Source of the DNA: Clostridium sp. Cult2
GTDB lineage: Bacteria; Bacillota; Clostridia; Tissierellales; Tepidimicrobiaceae
Assembly: GCF_021655075.1 (NCBI RefSeq)
Contig: NZ_PPXX01000096.1
Coordinates: 62,001 to 126,000 of the forward strand
Reading direction: 5' to 3'
DNA length: 64,000 nt
In this document: piece after piece, positions 45,724 to 55,057 of the stretch
How positions within the stretch are numbered: position 1 is the stretch's first letter
Layout: every line of letters starts with the position of its first letter
Program-made: the position numbers and the translations under genes
The notes under the pieces: generated by a model
Told to the model about the DNA's origin: nothing
Seen by the model: only the letters and a program-made list of their open reading frames with translations
Database searches by the model: none

Positions 45724-46692
45724 ATGGATAATACAATCTTAGAGTTAAAAGATTTTAATGTAACCTATGTAAATAAATATAAAAAAGTATATGCAGTAAA
45801 AGATGCAGGTTTCAAAATAAATAGGGGAGATTCTTTAGGTCTGGTAGGCGAATCTGGATCAGGGAAATCCACATTGGCTATGGCTTTACTTAGACTTTTA
45901 CCAGAGAAAACTACTGAAATATCAGGGGTAGCAAATTTCCTAGGAAAAGATTTAATTAAAATGTCTCAAGATGAACTCAAAAAGATTAGATGGAAAGAAC
46001 TTTCTGTAGTATTCCAAAAATCTATGAACTCACTATCTCCTGTTCATAAGATAGGAACACAAGTAGAAGATATATATTGGGTTCATAATCCAAAGGCTAC
46101 TAAGAAGGAGATATTTGATAGATTTGCCTATTTACTTGGATTAGTAAATCTATCCGATAGAGTATATAATCTATATCCTCATGAACTATCTGGTGGTATG
46201 CTTCAAAGGGTTTCCATTGCCTTAAGTCTTATTAATAACCCAAAGCTACTCATATTAGATGAGGCTACTACAGCCTTAGACGTAGTTACTCAAGGACAAA
46301 TACTTGATGAGATTGTCAAGATGGAAAGGGAAATGGATATGACCAGGATAATGATTACCCACGATATGTCAGTAGTGGCTACATCCTGTAATAAAGTTGC
46401 TGTTATGTATGCTGGAGAGCTTATGGAATTAGGATATGTAAAAGAAGTGCTAAAAAGCCCTCTACATCCATATACTAAAGGACTTTTGGCATCTTTTCCA
46501 TCCTTGAAAGGAGAAAATAGTAAATTAGAAGGTATAAGTGGATTTTTACCAGACTTATCTCAAAAGTATGAAGGGTGTATTTTTGCTCCTAGATGTGAAC
46601 AGGCAATGGATATATGCAAGAAAAAACCTAAGCTAATGGATTTAGGCAACGAAAGAGCTATTAGATGTCACCTATATGGAGGTGAAAAGTAG
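45724..46692 (+). CDS. Oligopeptide ABC transporter ATPase (DppD/OppD type)
   Basis: Cytoplasmic ATPase of 322 residues. Walker A GESGSGKST near 41-49, signature LSGGMLQRVSIAL, Walker B LLILDEATTALDV and the H-loop MITHDMSVV. The C-terminal oligopeptide-type extension contains CIFAPRCEQAMDICKKK, whose spaced cysteines may hold an iron-sulfur cluster as in other OppD/DppD proteins. The stop codon abuts the start of the next ATPase. Confidence 0.92.
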   Translation: MDNTILELKDFNVTYVNKYKKVYAVKDAGFKINRGDSLGLVGESGSGKSTLAMALLRLLPEKTTEISGVANFLGKDLIKMSQDELKKIRWKELSVVFQKSMNSLSPVHKIGTQVEDIYWVHNPKATKKEIFDRFAYLLGLVNLSDRVYNLYPHELSGGMLQRVSIALSLINNPKLLILDEATTALDVVTQGQILDEIVKMEREMDMTRIMITHDMSVVATSCNKVAVMYAGELMELGYVKEVLKSPLHPYTKGLLASFPSLKGENSKLEGISGFLPDLSQKYEGCIFAPRCEQAMDICKKKPKLMDLGNERAIRCHLYGGEK

Positions 46693-47700
46693 ATGAAAAA
46701 TAATGAATCATATATAAATATAGATAATGTATCCATGTGGTATCCAGTAAAGGGCAAGTTTAGCTTAACCTCCAAAGGGAAACAATTTGTAAAAGCTGTA
46801 GATGGAGTATCTTTACAGCTGGAAAAGGGAGAAATACTTGGAATAATTGGAGAATCTGGATGTGGGAAATCTACTCTTGGAAGGATTCTTGCTAGGCTCG
46901 AAGATCCTACAGATGGAGATGTATATATAGAAAATGTGTCCACAAGTGAACTTATGAAGAAAGACCCAAAGGCTTTTAGAAGATTGGTTCAAATAGTATT
47001 TCAAAATCCCTATGATTCCTTTACCCCTAGGGATACTATAGAAGAAATTTTGATGCGACCATTAAATATCCATTCTATTGGAAATTCAAAAGAGGATAGA
47101 AGAAAGCTTATTGAAGAAACTTTGGAATTTGGTGGACTTCGCCCAGCAAAGGATATTATGAAAAGGTATCCTCATGAATTATCTGGTGGGCAATTGCAAA
47201 GAATTTCTATTTTACGTGCTATGTTAATGGACCCTAAATTTATTATAGCTGATGAACCTGTATCCATGTTGGACGTTTCCGTTAGAGCTGAGATTATCAA
47301 TATGCTTATTAGGTTGAGTAAGGAAAAGGATGCAGCAATAATATTCATCAGTCACGATATCTCCCTTACTAGGTATATTTCTAATAAGGTAGCTGTAATG
47401 TATTTAGGAAAAGTTGTAGAGTATGGCGAGGCAGATGAAATAGTTAAAAATCCAAAACATCCTTATACTCAAACTTTAATTTCTAATTGTGGTTCCATAG
47501 ATCCAGATGAAATTATGGACAAGATAAAAGTAGAAGGGGAACCACCTACACCAATAAATCCAGGGCCAGGCTGTTATTTTGCACCAAGATGCTTTAAAGC
47601 CACTGAAGAATGTTTCAAAAAATATCCAGCTACTCTTGATTTAGGACAAGGTCATTTAGTAGCTTGCGATAAATTAATCAAAAATGATGAGGAGGCATAA
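46693..47700 (+). CDS. Oligopeptide ABC transporter ATPase (DppF/OppF type)
   Basis: Partner ATPase of 335 residues. Walker A GESGCGKST, signature LSGGQLQRISILR, Walker B FIIADEPVSMLDV, H-loop FISHDISL. The C-terminus has CYFAPRCFKATEECFKKYP, again with the cysteine pattern of the oligopeptide subfamily. It starts right after the DppD-type stop, and its last codons carry the GAGGAGG site for the binding protein. Confidence 0.92.
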   Translation: MKNNESYINIDNVSMWYPVKGKFSLTSKGKQFVKAVDGVSLQLEKGEILGIIGESGCGKSTLGRILARLEDPTDGDVYIENVSTSELMKKDPKAFRRLVQIVFQNPYDSFTPRDTIEEILMRPLNIHSIGNSKEDRRKLIEETLEFGGLRPAKDIMKRYPHELSGGQLQRISILRAMLMDPKFIIADEPVSMLDVSVRAEIINMLIRLSKEKDAAIIFISHDISLTRYISNKVAVMYLGKVVEYGEADEIVKNPKHPYTQTLISNCGSIDPDEIMDKIKVEGEPPTPINPGPGCYFAPRCFKATEECFKKYPATLDLGQGHLVACDKLIKNDEEA

Positions 47701-47702
47701 TC

Positions 47703-49286
47703 ATGAAAAGAAAGATTTTTTTAGTAATAGCAGTTTTAACATTAATCGCTGTTACGGCAGTAGGATGTAGTTCTAATACTAAAGATAATAATACAGCAGG
47801 AAAAACAGAAGGTGTAGAAAAAACATTAATAGTAAGAGCTACTGGAGACCCAATGTCCTTTAATCCAGATACATTGTCAGATGACAATAACTATTCTATT
47901 GTACAAAACATATACAATAGGCTTGTTAAGTTAGATGCTAGTAAACAGATTATCCCCGATTTAGCTACTGAATGGGATGTAAGTGAAGATGGTAAAGCTA
48001 TTACCTTCCATTTAAGGGACGATGCTCATTGGCATGATGGGGAACCTGTAACTAGTAAAGACGTAAAATATACTTTTGACACTATAAAAGAAAATCCAAC
48101 CTATTATATGAGTTCAAGACTTCAAATAGTTGATTCCATTGATACTCCAGATGAAAACACTGTAGTTTTCAATATGAATCAAGCTGATGTTTCCTTTATT
48201 GCAGATTTAGGCTGGTATGGAACCTTTATTTTACCAGAACATGTATTTAACAATGGACAAACATGGGAAGAAAACCCTGCTTCAATGGAACCTATAGGTT
48301 CTGGACCATTTAAATTATCAGAATTCAAACAAGGAGAGAGCATTACTATAGTTGCTAATCCAGATTATCATGAGGGAGCTCCTAAACTTGATAAAGTAAT
48401 ATTTACAATAATTCCTGATGATGCAACTGCAGTACAAGCATTAATCAATGGTGAGATAGATGTATTAGAAACTGTACCTGCAGCCAATGTGGATGAATTG
48501 ATGGCTAATGAAAATATTAGGATGGAACTAAACGAATATCCATCACCTATGAGAATTATATTTAATTTAAATAATGATTTAGTATCTGATGTGAATGTTA
48601 GAAAAGCTATAGCTACAGCATTAGATAAAGAAGAAATATCCCAAAAGATATTTAATGGAGTTCAAAAACCAGAATACAATATGTATCCTTCATTAATCGA
48701 ATGGGCTAGTAATAGTGAAGATACATCCCCTAAATTTAATATAGAAGAAGCTATAAAAATATTAGAAGATGCAGGATATACTAAAGATGCTGATGGGTTC
48801 TATGTAAGAGGACTTACCATAGATGTATTTGATAGTAGTGGATACCCAGATGCTGCAAAACTTATGGCAGCTTCATTAGAAAAAGCTGGTATTGAGTTAA
48901 AAGTTCAAGTTCATGAATTCAACGCTTGGGATGAAAAGGTTTCAATACAAAGAGATTTCATACTTGAATTACAAGGTGGATTCATGGGACCAGACCCTAA
49001 TGCATTATACAAACGTTTTGGCACAGGGATGGGCAGTAACTATGGAGAATATAGCAATAAAGAATTCGACGATATATTAGCTCAAGCAGCAGCTACAGGA
49101 GATCAAGAAAAAAGAGCAGAACTATATAAGAAGGCACAAGCCATATTAGCAGAAGACCTTCCATATGTTCCAATTGTATCCTATGCTGGTTATGATGCAA
49201 ATAATGTGAAATTCACAAATCTACCAATAGATGGTACTGGAAAATGGGGTTGGCAAGAATTTACATTTACTGATATAGCAGAGTAA
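47703..49286 (+). CDS. Peptide ABC transporter substrate-binding lipoprotein (SBP family 5)
   Basis: Extracellular receptor of 527 residues. The signal peptide ends in a lipobox (TAVGCSS, Cys about 22). The body shows LVKLDASKQIIPDLATEWDV, TFHLRDDAHWHDGEPVTSKD and NVRKAIATALDKEEI, typical of DppA/OppA. It lies in the same operon as two permeases and two ATPases. Neighbouring carboxypeptidase and amidohydrolases suggest that the imported ligand is a peptide or acylated amino acid that is hydrolysed inside the cell. A hairpin at 49300-49339 follows. Confidence 0.92.
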   Translation: MKRKIFLVIAVLTLIAVTAVGCSSNTKDNNTAGKTEGVEKTLIVRATGDPMSFNPDTLSDDNNYSIVQNIYNRLVKLDASKQIIPDLATEWDVSEDGKAITFHLRDDAHWHDGEPVTSKDVKYTFDTIKENPTYYMSSRLQIVDSIDTPDENTVVFNMNQADVSFIADLGWYGTFILPEHVFNNGQTWEENPASMEPIGSGPFKLSEFKQGESITIVANPDYHEGAPKLDKVIFTIIPDDATAVQALINGEIDVLETVPAANVDELMANENIRMELNEYPSPMRIIFNLNNDLVSDVNVRKAIATALDKEEISQKIFNGVQKPEYNMYPSLIEWASNSEDTSPKFNIEEAIKILEDAGYTKDADGFYVRGLTIDVFDSSGYPDAAKLMAASLEKAGIELKVQVHEFNAWDEKVSIQRDFILELQGGFMGPDPNALYKRFGTGMGSNYGEYSNKEFDDILAQAAATGDQEKRAELYKKAQAILAEDLPYVPIVSYAGYDANNVKFTNLPIDGTGKWGWQEFTFTDIAE

Positions 49287-49299
49287 TTAACTATTAAAA

Positions 49300-49339
49300 G
49301 GCTAATTGCATTTTCTGGAAAAAGATGGTGCAATTAGCC
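49300..49339 (+). terminator. Hairpin between the binding-protein and carboxypeptidase genes
   Basis: GGCTAATTGCA (49300-49310) pairs perfectly with TGCAATTAGCC (49329-49339). Only a weak T-run follows. It probably lowers expression of the downstream hydrolases relative to the transporter, or stabilises the upstream message. Confidence 0.5.
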
Positions 49340-49360
49340 TCTATTTAGGAGGTAGCATAA

Positions 49361-50749
49361 ATGAAAAACTTAATTGATGAAGTAATAAGAAAGGTACCTA
49401 ATTATAATGAGTTTTTAACTGTAGATGAAATGGATGCCAGTAGCAAAAAATTAGCTGAAGAATATCCAGAAGTTGTGGAATTGTTTGAAATGGGTAGAAC
49501 TAGAGATAATCATCCTTTATACTGTTTAAAAATTGGCAATGGTTCAGAAAATGCTCTTATGTTTGGATGTCCCCATCCTAATGAGCCAATAGGAGCTATG
49601 ATGCTTGAATATTTTACAAGAGAATTAGCTGAAAACAAAGAATTAAGGGAAAAACTAGACTATACTTGGTATATTGTAAAATCCTGGGATGCAGATGGTA
49701 CAAGGCTTAATGAAAATTGGTTTAAGGGACCCTTTACTCTATATAACTATGCTAGAAATTTCTTTAGACCTGCAGGTCATCAACAAGTAGACTGGACTTT
49801 CCCAATCGATTACAAAGAATTACATTTCCATGATACTATTCCTGAAACTAAGGCTATGATGAATTTAATAGATGAGATAAGACCAAAATTCATATATTCC
49901 CTTCATAATGCTGGTTTTGGTGGTGTTTATTGGTATATAACATGGGAAACTCCAGAAATATATGATGATATGAGAAATGCAGCTCATAAACAAGGTATTC
50001 CTTTGAATTTAGGAGAACCAGAAGCACCTTATTGTGTAGCTTATTCTCCTGCAATCTATCAGGATTTAGGAATTCAACAAGATTATGATTATCTAGAAAA
50101 ATATGGTGTAGAAAATCCTGGAGAAGTTATTAAAGCAGGAACTTGTAGCTCGGATTATGGCGAAAAAGTATGTAATGCCTTTACACTTTTAACTGAATTA
50201 CCATATTTTTATGATAAAAGGATAAATGATTTATCCCCATCGGATATAACCAGAAAAGATGCTGTTTTAGAGAGTTTAGAATTTAGTGAAGAAGCAGATG
50301 AGTTTATAAGAATTACATTAAATAAGACTAAAAAACATATGGATAAGAAAAATCCATTTAGATTAGCCTTAGAAGCTTTTACCGATAATAATGAAAGTAA
50401 CGAAGCTACTAGAGAAATGGTCAATACCAATCCGGATTTTGCAAAGATGGCAACGGTAGCTGAAAAATTTGATAACCTTTTAGTATCTAAATTTTACAAG
50501 ATGCTTTCCTATGGATTATTGGTTAGAGCCCATGAAAGTGAACTTAAGAATATGAAAGAAAACAATGAAGCAAATCCAGAAAAAGAAAAGGATTTAGAAG
50601 AAGCCTTCAATGCTGCTTTAAATAGACTAAAGGCATTAAGCGAAAAACTTGAAAAGGAAATCGATTATGAAGTAGTACCTATTAAAAAACTTATTAGTAT
50701 CCAATTGGAATGTGGTCTACTAATGGCAGACTATTTAAAAAGGGATTAA
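49361..50749 (+). CDS. M14-family zinc carboxypeptidase
   Basis: A 462-residue metallopeptidase without a signal peptide, hence probably cytoplasmic. Zinc ligands: His and Glu in FGCPHPNEPIGAMML, and a third His in FIYSLHNAGFGGVYWY. A long helical C-terminal extension is rich in Glu/Lys. The gene sits within the peptide importer operon after the binding protein. It likely trims imported peptides. The catalytic Glu cannot be placed with certainty. GGAGG precedes the ATG. Confidence 0.82.
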   Translation: MKNLIDEVIRKVPNYNEFLTVDEMDASSKKLAEEYPEVVELFEMGRTRDNHPLYCLKIGNGSENALMFGCPHPNEPIGAMMLEYFTRELAENKELREKLDYTWYIVKSWDADGTRLNENWFKGPFTLYNYARNFFRPAGHQQVDWTFPIDYKELHFHDTIPETKAMMNLIDEIRPKFIYSLHNAGFGGVYWYITWETPEIYDDMRNAAHKQGIPLNLGEPEAPYCVAYSPAIYQDLGIQQDYDYLEKYGVENPGEVIKAGTCSSDYGEKVCNAFTLLTELPYFYDKRINDLSPSDITRKDAVLESLEFSEEADEFIRITLNKTKKHMDKKNPFRLALEAFTDNNESNEATREMVNTNPDFAKMATVAEKFDNLLVSKFYKMLSYGLLVRAHESELKNMKENNEANPEKEKDLEEAFNAALNRLKALSEKLEKEIDYEVVPIKKLISIQLECGLLMADYLKRD

Positions 50750-50761
50750 GGAGGTTTCCTA

Positions 50762-51916
50762 ATGATTCTAATTAAAGGCGGAAATGTTCATGACGGTAAA
50801 GGAAATATATTGGAGAATACGGATATTTTAATAGATGGAAAAGTTATTAAAGAAATCAACTCTTCCATTAAGGTATCAGAGGATACTGAAATATATGATG
50901 CAAAGGGGAAAACTATTTTTCCTGGATTTATAGATTCCCTTAATGTATGGGGATGTGAGGGACCAGGATGGGAGGATAATGATTTACGAGAGCATTCGAA
51001 CCCAGTAACTCCGGAGATGAATGTGGTTTATTCCTTTGACCAAGATAGTATGATGTTTCAAAGGGTATTTGAATATGGGGTAACCAGTGCAGGTATAACT
51101 CCTTCCACATCCAATGTTTTAGGAGGACAAGCAGCAGTATTTAAAACCTATGGAAAACATCCCTATGAAATGTTAGTCAAAGAAAAGGTTGCTATGATTT
51201 CTTCCATAACAGCAGAAACTAAAAAGGTTTATGGGACTAGAAATACTTGCCCTATGACTAAAATGGGAGCTATCTCTTTACTAAAAGAAGCAATTATTAA
51301 AGCTATGGAATATAAGAAAGATGATAAAAAAGAATATGATTCCAAATCAGTTGCTCTACAGAAGGTAATAGATAGGGAAATTCCATTATTTATTAATTGC
51401 AATACTAAATCCGATATGGATGCAATTGAATTGGCATTAAAGGATTTACCTGTGAATATTGTTTTTACCGGTTCCTTTGGTGTAAGTGAAGATACGGGAA
51501 GCATATTGAAGGATAACTTTAGTATAATCCTTGGAGATTTATCCAATGCAATGTCTTCTACCAATAGGTATGTGGATTTTGAAGGCGTTAAAAAACTTAT
51601 GGAGAAGGGAATAGATGTGGCTATTAGCTGTTGTGGAGATAGAACAGCTTCAGGAAAAGAATCCTTACTATGGAATGCCATACTATGTTATAAATATGGT
51701 ATAAAGGACGAAGATGTATTGAAGATGGTTACTTCCATCCCAGCCAAGATTCTTGGCGTAGAGGATAAAATAGGCTCCATAGAAGTTGGAAAGGATGCAG
51801 ATATTGTTATATGGACAGACAATCCTATTAAAACCTATTCTGCTAAGATTGAAGCTACATTTATTCAGGGAGAAAACATCCTGTATTCTAGGAGGGATAA
51901 TACATGTTGGTCATAA
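50762..51916 (+). CDS. Amidohydrolase-family protein lacking the metal-binding histidines
   Basis: A 384-residue paralogue of the next gene (shared TPSTSNVLGGQAAVFKTYG, shared order of elements, C-terminal IGSIEVGKDADIVIWTDNP). Where the amidohydrolase HxH should follow FPGFIDS it has LNVWG. The later histidines are replaced too: FINCNTK against KVHCEQF, and VFTGSFG against TLDHAWG. It therefore cannot bind the usual metal centre and is probably a structural or regulatory subunit. It starts 12 bp after the carboxypeptidase with AAGGAGG and overlaps the next gene by 13 bp. Confidence 0.78.
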   Translation: MILIKGGNVHDGKGNILENTDILIDGKVIKEINSSIKVSEDTEIYDAKGKTIFPGFIDSLNVWGCEGPGWEDNDLREHSNPVTPEMNVVYSFDQDSMMFQRVFEYGVTSAGITPSTSNVLGGQAAVFKTYGKHPYEMLVKEKVAMISSITAETKKVYGTRNTCPMTKMGAISLLKEAIIKAMEYKKDDKKEYDSKSVALQKVIDREIPLFINCNTKSDMDAIELALKDLPVNIVFTGSFGVSEDTGSILKDNFSIILGDLSNAMSSTNRYVDFEGVKKLMEKGIDVAISCCGDRTASGKESLLWNAILCYKYGIKDEDVLKMVTSIPAKILGVEDKIGSIEVGKDADIVIWTDNPIKTYSAKIEATFIQGENILYSRRDNTCWS

Positions 51917-53040
51917 AAGATGCGAAAATATATACTTCTGCTGGGAAAGTTTATGAAAAAGGAGATATCCTTATAGAAGAAGGTAAGATTGTAGATGTAG
52001 GACAGAATTTAAGTTGGGATAAAGGAGAAGTAATAGATGCTAATGGCCTTGTAGTAATCCCTGGAATAATAGATGCCCATAGCCATATAGGTGGCTTTGG
52101 CAGTACTATGGACGACCAGGACCTAAATGAAATGACTAAAAATGCCACTCCTGAAGTAGAATCCATATATTCTATAGATACTAAATCCCCAGAATTAAAA
52201 AGGGTTTTAGAAGCTGGTATTACTACCTCAGCTATTGCTCCAGGAAGCGGTAACGTAATAGGTGGTCTAGTATGTGCTGTAAAATCTTATGGGGATAATA
52301 TTGAAGACATGTGCATTAAAAATCCAGTGGCATTAAAAGCAGCTCTAGGAGGAAATCCTAAAGGTGTTTATGGTAAGAGGAATGAAATGCCTATGACTCG
52401 TATGGGAATTGCCAATGTAATTAGAGATACTCTAATCAAAGGGCAACAGTATATGGAAAAAAGAGAACGAGGAGAAGCAGAATTTGATTTTGGTATGGAA
52501 AATGTATGCAAGGTACTTAGAAAAGAGATACCATTAAAAGTACATTGCGAACAATTTGATATGTTAACCATTATCCGCATTGCCAAAGAATTTGACATTG
52601 ATTTTACATTAGACCATGCTTGGGGAGCGAGTGATTTTTACGATGATATTGTAGAATCTAACTGCAAAGGAGTAATTTATGGACCAATAGGAGTATTACT
52701 ATTACCAGGAGAATGTGGAAAGATTGATATATACAGCCTTATAGAATTGGACAAAAGAGGAGTTACATGTGCCATAATGACAGATGGACCTATATTAAAT
52801 CCTGACGTAATCATTGTTCAAGCTGGCGAAGTTGTTAGATTTGGTGGAGATATTGAAAGGGTTATCAATATGCTCACCATAAACCCAGCTAAGATAATTG
52901 GTATAGATGATAGAGTAGGTTCCATTGAAAAAGGAAAAGATGCCGACTTAGTCATCTTTGATGGAACTCCAGCATTGGACACCAATGCTACTGTAAAATA
53001 CACCATTATAAACGGGCAAATTGTCCATAAAAACATATAA
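51904..53040 (+). CDS. Amidohydrolase (imidazolonepropionase/prolidase-like), metal site intact
   Basis: A 378-residue TIM-barrel hydrolase. It has IPGIIDAHSHIGG (HxH), KVHCEQFDM, FTLDHAWGASD and the catalytic Asp in IMTDGPILNPDV. A composite beta-sandwich ending is formed by the N- and C-termini (VGSIEKGKDADLVIFDGTP). It probably hydrolyses an amide or cyclic amide from the imported ligand. The ATG overlaps the preceding paralogue, so the two are translationally coupled and perhaps form a heteromer. Last gene of the operon. Confidence 0.85.
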   Translation: MLVIKDAKIYTSAGKVYEKGDILIEEGKIVDVGQNLSWDKGEVIDANGLVVIPGIIDAHSHIGGFGSTMDDQDLNEMTKNATPEVESIYSIDTKSPELKRVLEAGITTSAIAPGSGNVIGGLVCAVKSYGDNIEDMCIKNPVALKAALGGNPKGVYGKRNEMPMTRMGIANVIRDTLIKGQQYMEKRERGEAEFDFGMENVCKVLRKEIPLKVHCEQFDMLTIIRIAKEFDIDFTLDHAWGASDFYDDIVESNCKGVIYGPIGVLLLPGECGKIDIYSLIELDKRGVTCAIMTDGPILNPDVIIVQAGEVVRFGGDIERVINMLTINPAKIIGIDDRVGSIEKGKDADLVIFDGTPALDTNATVKYTIINGQIVHKNI

Positions 53041-53046
53041 TATAAC

Positions 53047-53082
53047 AAAAAGCCAAAGGTTATCCCCCTCCTTTGGCTTTTT
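53047..53082 (+). terminator. Intrinsic terminator of the peptide operon
   Basis: AAAAAGCCAAAGG (53047-53059) pairs with CCTTTGGCTTTTT (53070-53082), ending in a T-run. Confidence 0.88.
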
Positions 53083-53243
53083 TGAATGTTTTGAGAAAAT
53101 AGGCCTCGAAATTGTTGGTAAATTTGTAAGACTAATACAATGAAATAATAATAAATTATGGTATAATATATGTCCAATATATTAAAATTCACATTTAATG
53201 GGTTTTAATTATATTTAATTTATTAGAAAAGGGGGTAGGGAAA

Positions 53244-55043
53244 TTGGCGAAATATAATAATAGTAAGGGGCTAAGATTGATTATTGTAATATTAATCTTA
53301 GTTTTTGCAGCAAGGAGTATATCAATTGCTGAAAGACATTGGGCAAAAGATGAAATTGAATATTTATTATCAAAAGGAATTGTTTCAGGTTATCCAGATG
53401 GGACATTTAAACCAGATAATCCTATTACTAGAGCAGAATTTGTAAAAATTATTAACAAAGTAATAGGAACTAAGGGGAAATCCGATGTACCCTTTAAGGA
53501 CGTAAATGAAAAGAACTGGTTTTATGATGAGGTAGCTAAGGCAATTAAATGTGGATATGTAGAGGGATATGGGGATAATACTTTTAGACCTAATAAACCA
53601 ATAACCCGTCAAGAAGCTGCAAAGATTATAGTTACTGCCTTTAGATTAGAAGGCATTAGTTTAAGTAATGACAGCAGTTTTATTGACCAAAACAAAATTG
53701 ATAATTGGGCTCAGGAATACGTTACCATATTAAAAAACAGGGGTTATATATATGGATATGCAGATGGAACTTTTAGACCCAACAACCCAATTACTAGAGC
53801 AGAATCTGTTAAGATGATTACCAAAATAAGTGGGGAGATTATCAATGTTGCAGATGAATACTCTAAAGATGTGGCCAAAAATGTACTAGTTAATATTTCG
53901 GATGTAGTGTTAAAAGATATGCATATAAAAGGAGATTTGTATTTAGTAGAAGGTATTGGTGATGGAGATGTTATTTTAGATAATGTAATAGTTGAGGGGA
54001 CAACTTACATTAGAGGTGGGGGAGCAGATAGTATATATATTAATAATTCACATTTAAATAATATAGTAATCAATAAAGTAGATGGATTAGTCCATGTTGT
54101 GTTGGACAATTCAAAATCATTATCAATTATTGTAAATATGAATACTAAGCTTACCATTAAGAAAGGTACATCCATAAAATTAATGAAGATTGCTGGAAAA
54201 TCTAATATTAAAATAGAAAGAGGTTCGGAAATAGATAAAATAGAGATACAATCACTTGGTGTAGAAATAATCGTAGAAGGCAATATTAAATCAATAGTTG
54301 CTAATGAAGACTTTAGATTAAACAATCAACTAATAAAAAAGGGCACAGAATTGAGCATTAAAGATGGAAAAATTATAATACCTAAGGATTCTAAGGATGA
54401 AGAAGATAGGGATAAGGTAGAAGATGAGGAAGAAGAACCAATACCCATAGGTTATCAATTTAATGTAAAATTGGACAAAGATATATACGAAATAAATGAA
54501 GAAATAACTTTAACAGGTATAGTGTCTAGAAATAACATTGGATTAGCCAATATAGATATAACATTGAAACTAGGGGAAGAACCTATTATTGTTGAACAAT
54601 TGAAAACAGATAAAAATGGGAAGTTTATTTATAAATTTAAACTTCCAGAAAGCACTAATCCAGGTGAATATGAGCTAATAGTTAAAGCTAACGAGCCAGT
54701 TAATATGTTCAGAAAATTAGATATAAAGTTAGTCGGAAAATATACGATTGAAGTGGAATTGGATAAAGAAAAATACACAATAGATGAAGCAATTACTGTA
54801 TATGGAAAAGCATTTAAGGATGGGATAGGATTGCCTAATATTGATATAACTTTAAGATTGCAAGATGAGGACGGAGAAGAAACGATAACCGTTGGACAGT
54901 TGAAGACCGATAATACAGGGGGTTTCAATTATAGTTTTAAAGTACCTGAAGATACAGAATTAGGGAAATATAAACTGATATTAAAAGCAAACCAACCAGT
55001 AAATAAGTTCTTAGAACTTTGGATTGAGATAATTGAGAGGTAA
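53244..55043 (+). CDS. S-layer homology surface protein with Ig-like repeats
   Basis: A 599-residue exported protein. After a hydrophobic signal segment (LIIVILILVFAARSISIAE) come three SLH domains at about 31-78, 83-135 and 145-195, each with the GYPDGTFKP / ITRAE type motif that binds wall polysaccharide. Next is a repetitive beta region (about 215-370), an acidic linker (KDEEDRDKVEDEEEEP) and two related beta-sandwich repeats of about 90 residues (FNVKLDKDIYEINEEITLTG and IEVELDKEKYTIDEAITVYG). It starts with TTG after GGGGGTAGGG. It is 14 bp upstream of a giant secreted protein and may help display it. Confidence 0.85.
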   Translation: MAKYNNSKGLRLIIVILILVFAARSISIAERHWAKDEIEYLLSKGIVSGYPDGTFKPDNPITRAEFVKIINKVIGTKGKSDVPFKDVNEKNWFYDEVAKAIKCGYVEGYGDNTFRPNKPITRQEAAKIIVTAFRLEGISLSNDSSFIDQNKIDNWAQEYVTILKNRGYIYGYADGTFRPNNPITRAESVKMITKISGEIINVADEYSKDVAKNVLVNISDVVLKDMHIKGDLYLVEGIGDGDVILDNVIVEGTTYIRGGGADSIYINNSHLNNIVINKVDGLVHVVLDNSKSLSIIVNMNTKLTIKKGTSIKLMKIAGKSNIKIERGSEIDKIEIQSLGVEIIVEGNIKSIVANEDFRLNNQLIKKGTELSIKDGKIIIPKDSKDEEDRDKVEDEEEEPIPIGYQFNVKLDKDIYEINEEITLTGIVSRNNIGLANIDITLKLGEEPIIVEQLKTDKNGKFIYKFKLPESTNPGEYELIVKANEPVNMFRKLDIKLVGKYTIEVELDKEKYTIDEAITVYGKAFKDGIGLPNIDITLRLQDEDGEETITVGQLKTDNTGGFNYSFKVPEDTELGKYKLILKANQPVNKFLELWIEIIER

Positions 55044-55057
55044 AGGGGGTAGTGAGA

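Noticed and set aside
51229-51681. 150-codon minus-strand frame opposite the first amidohydrolase
   Set aside because: Antisense to a conserved gene and leucine/serine-rich by complementarity; no independent support.
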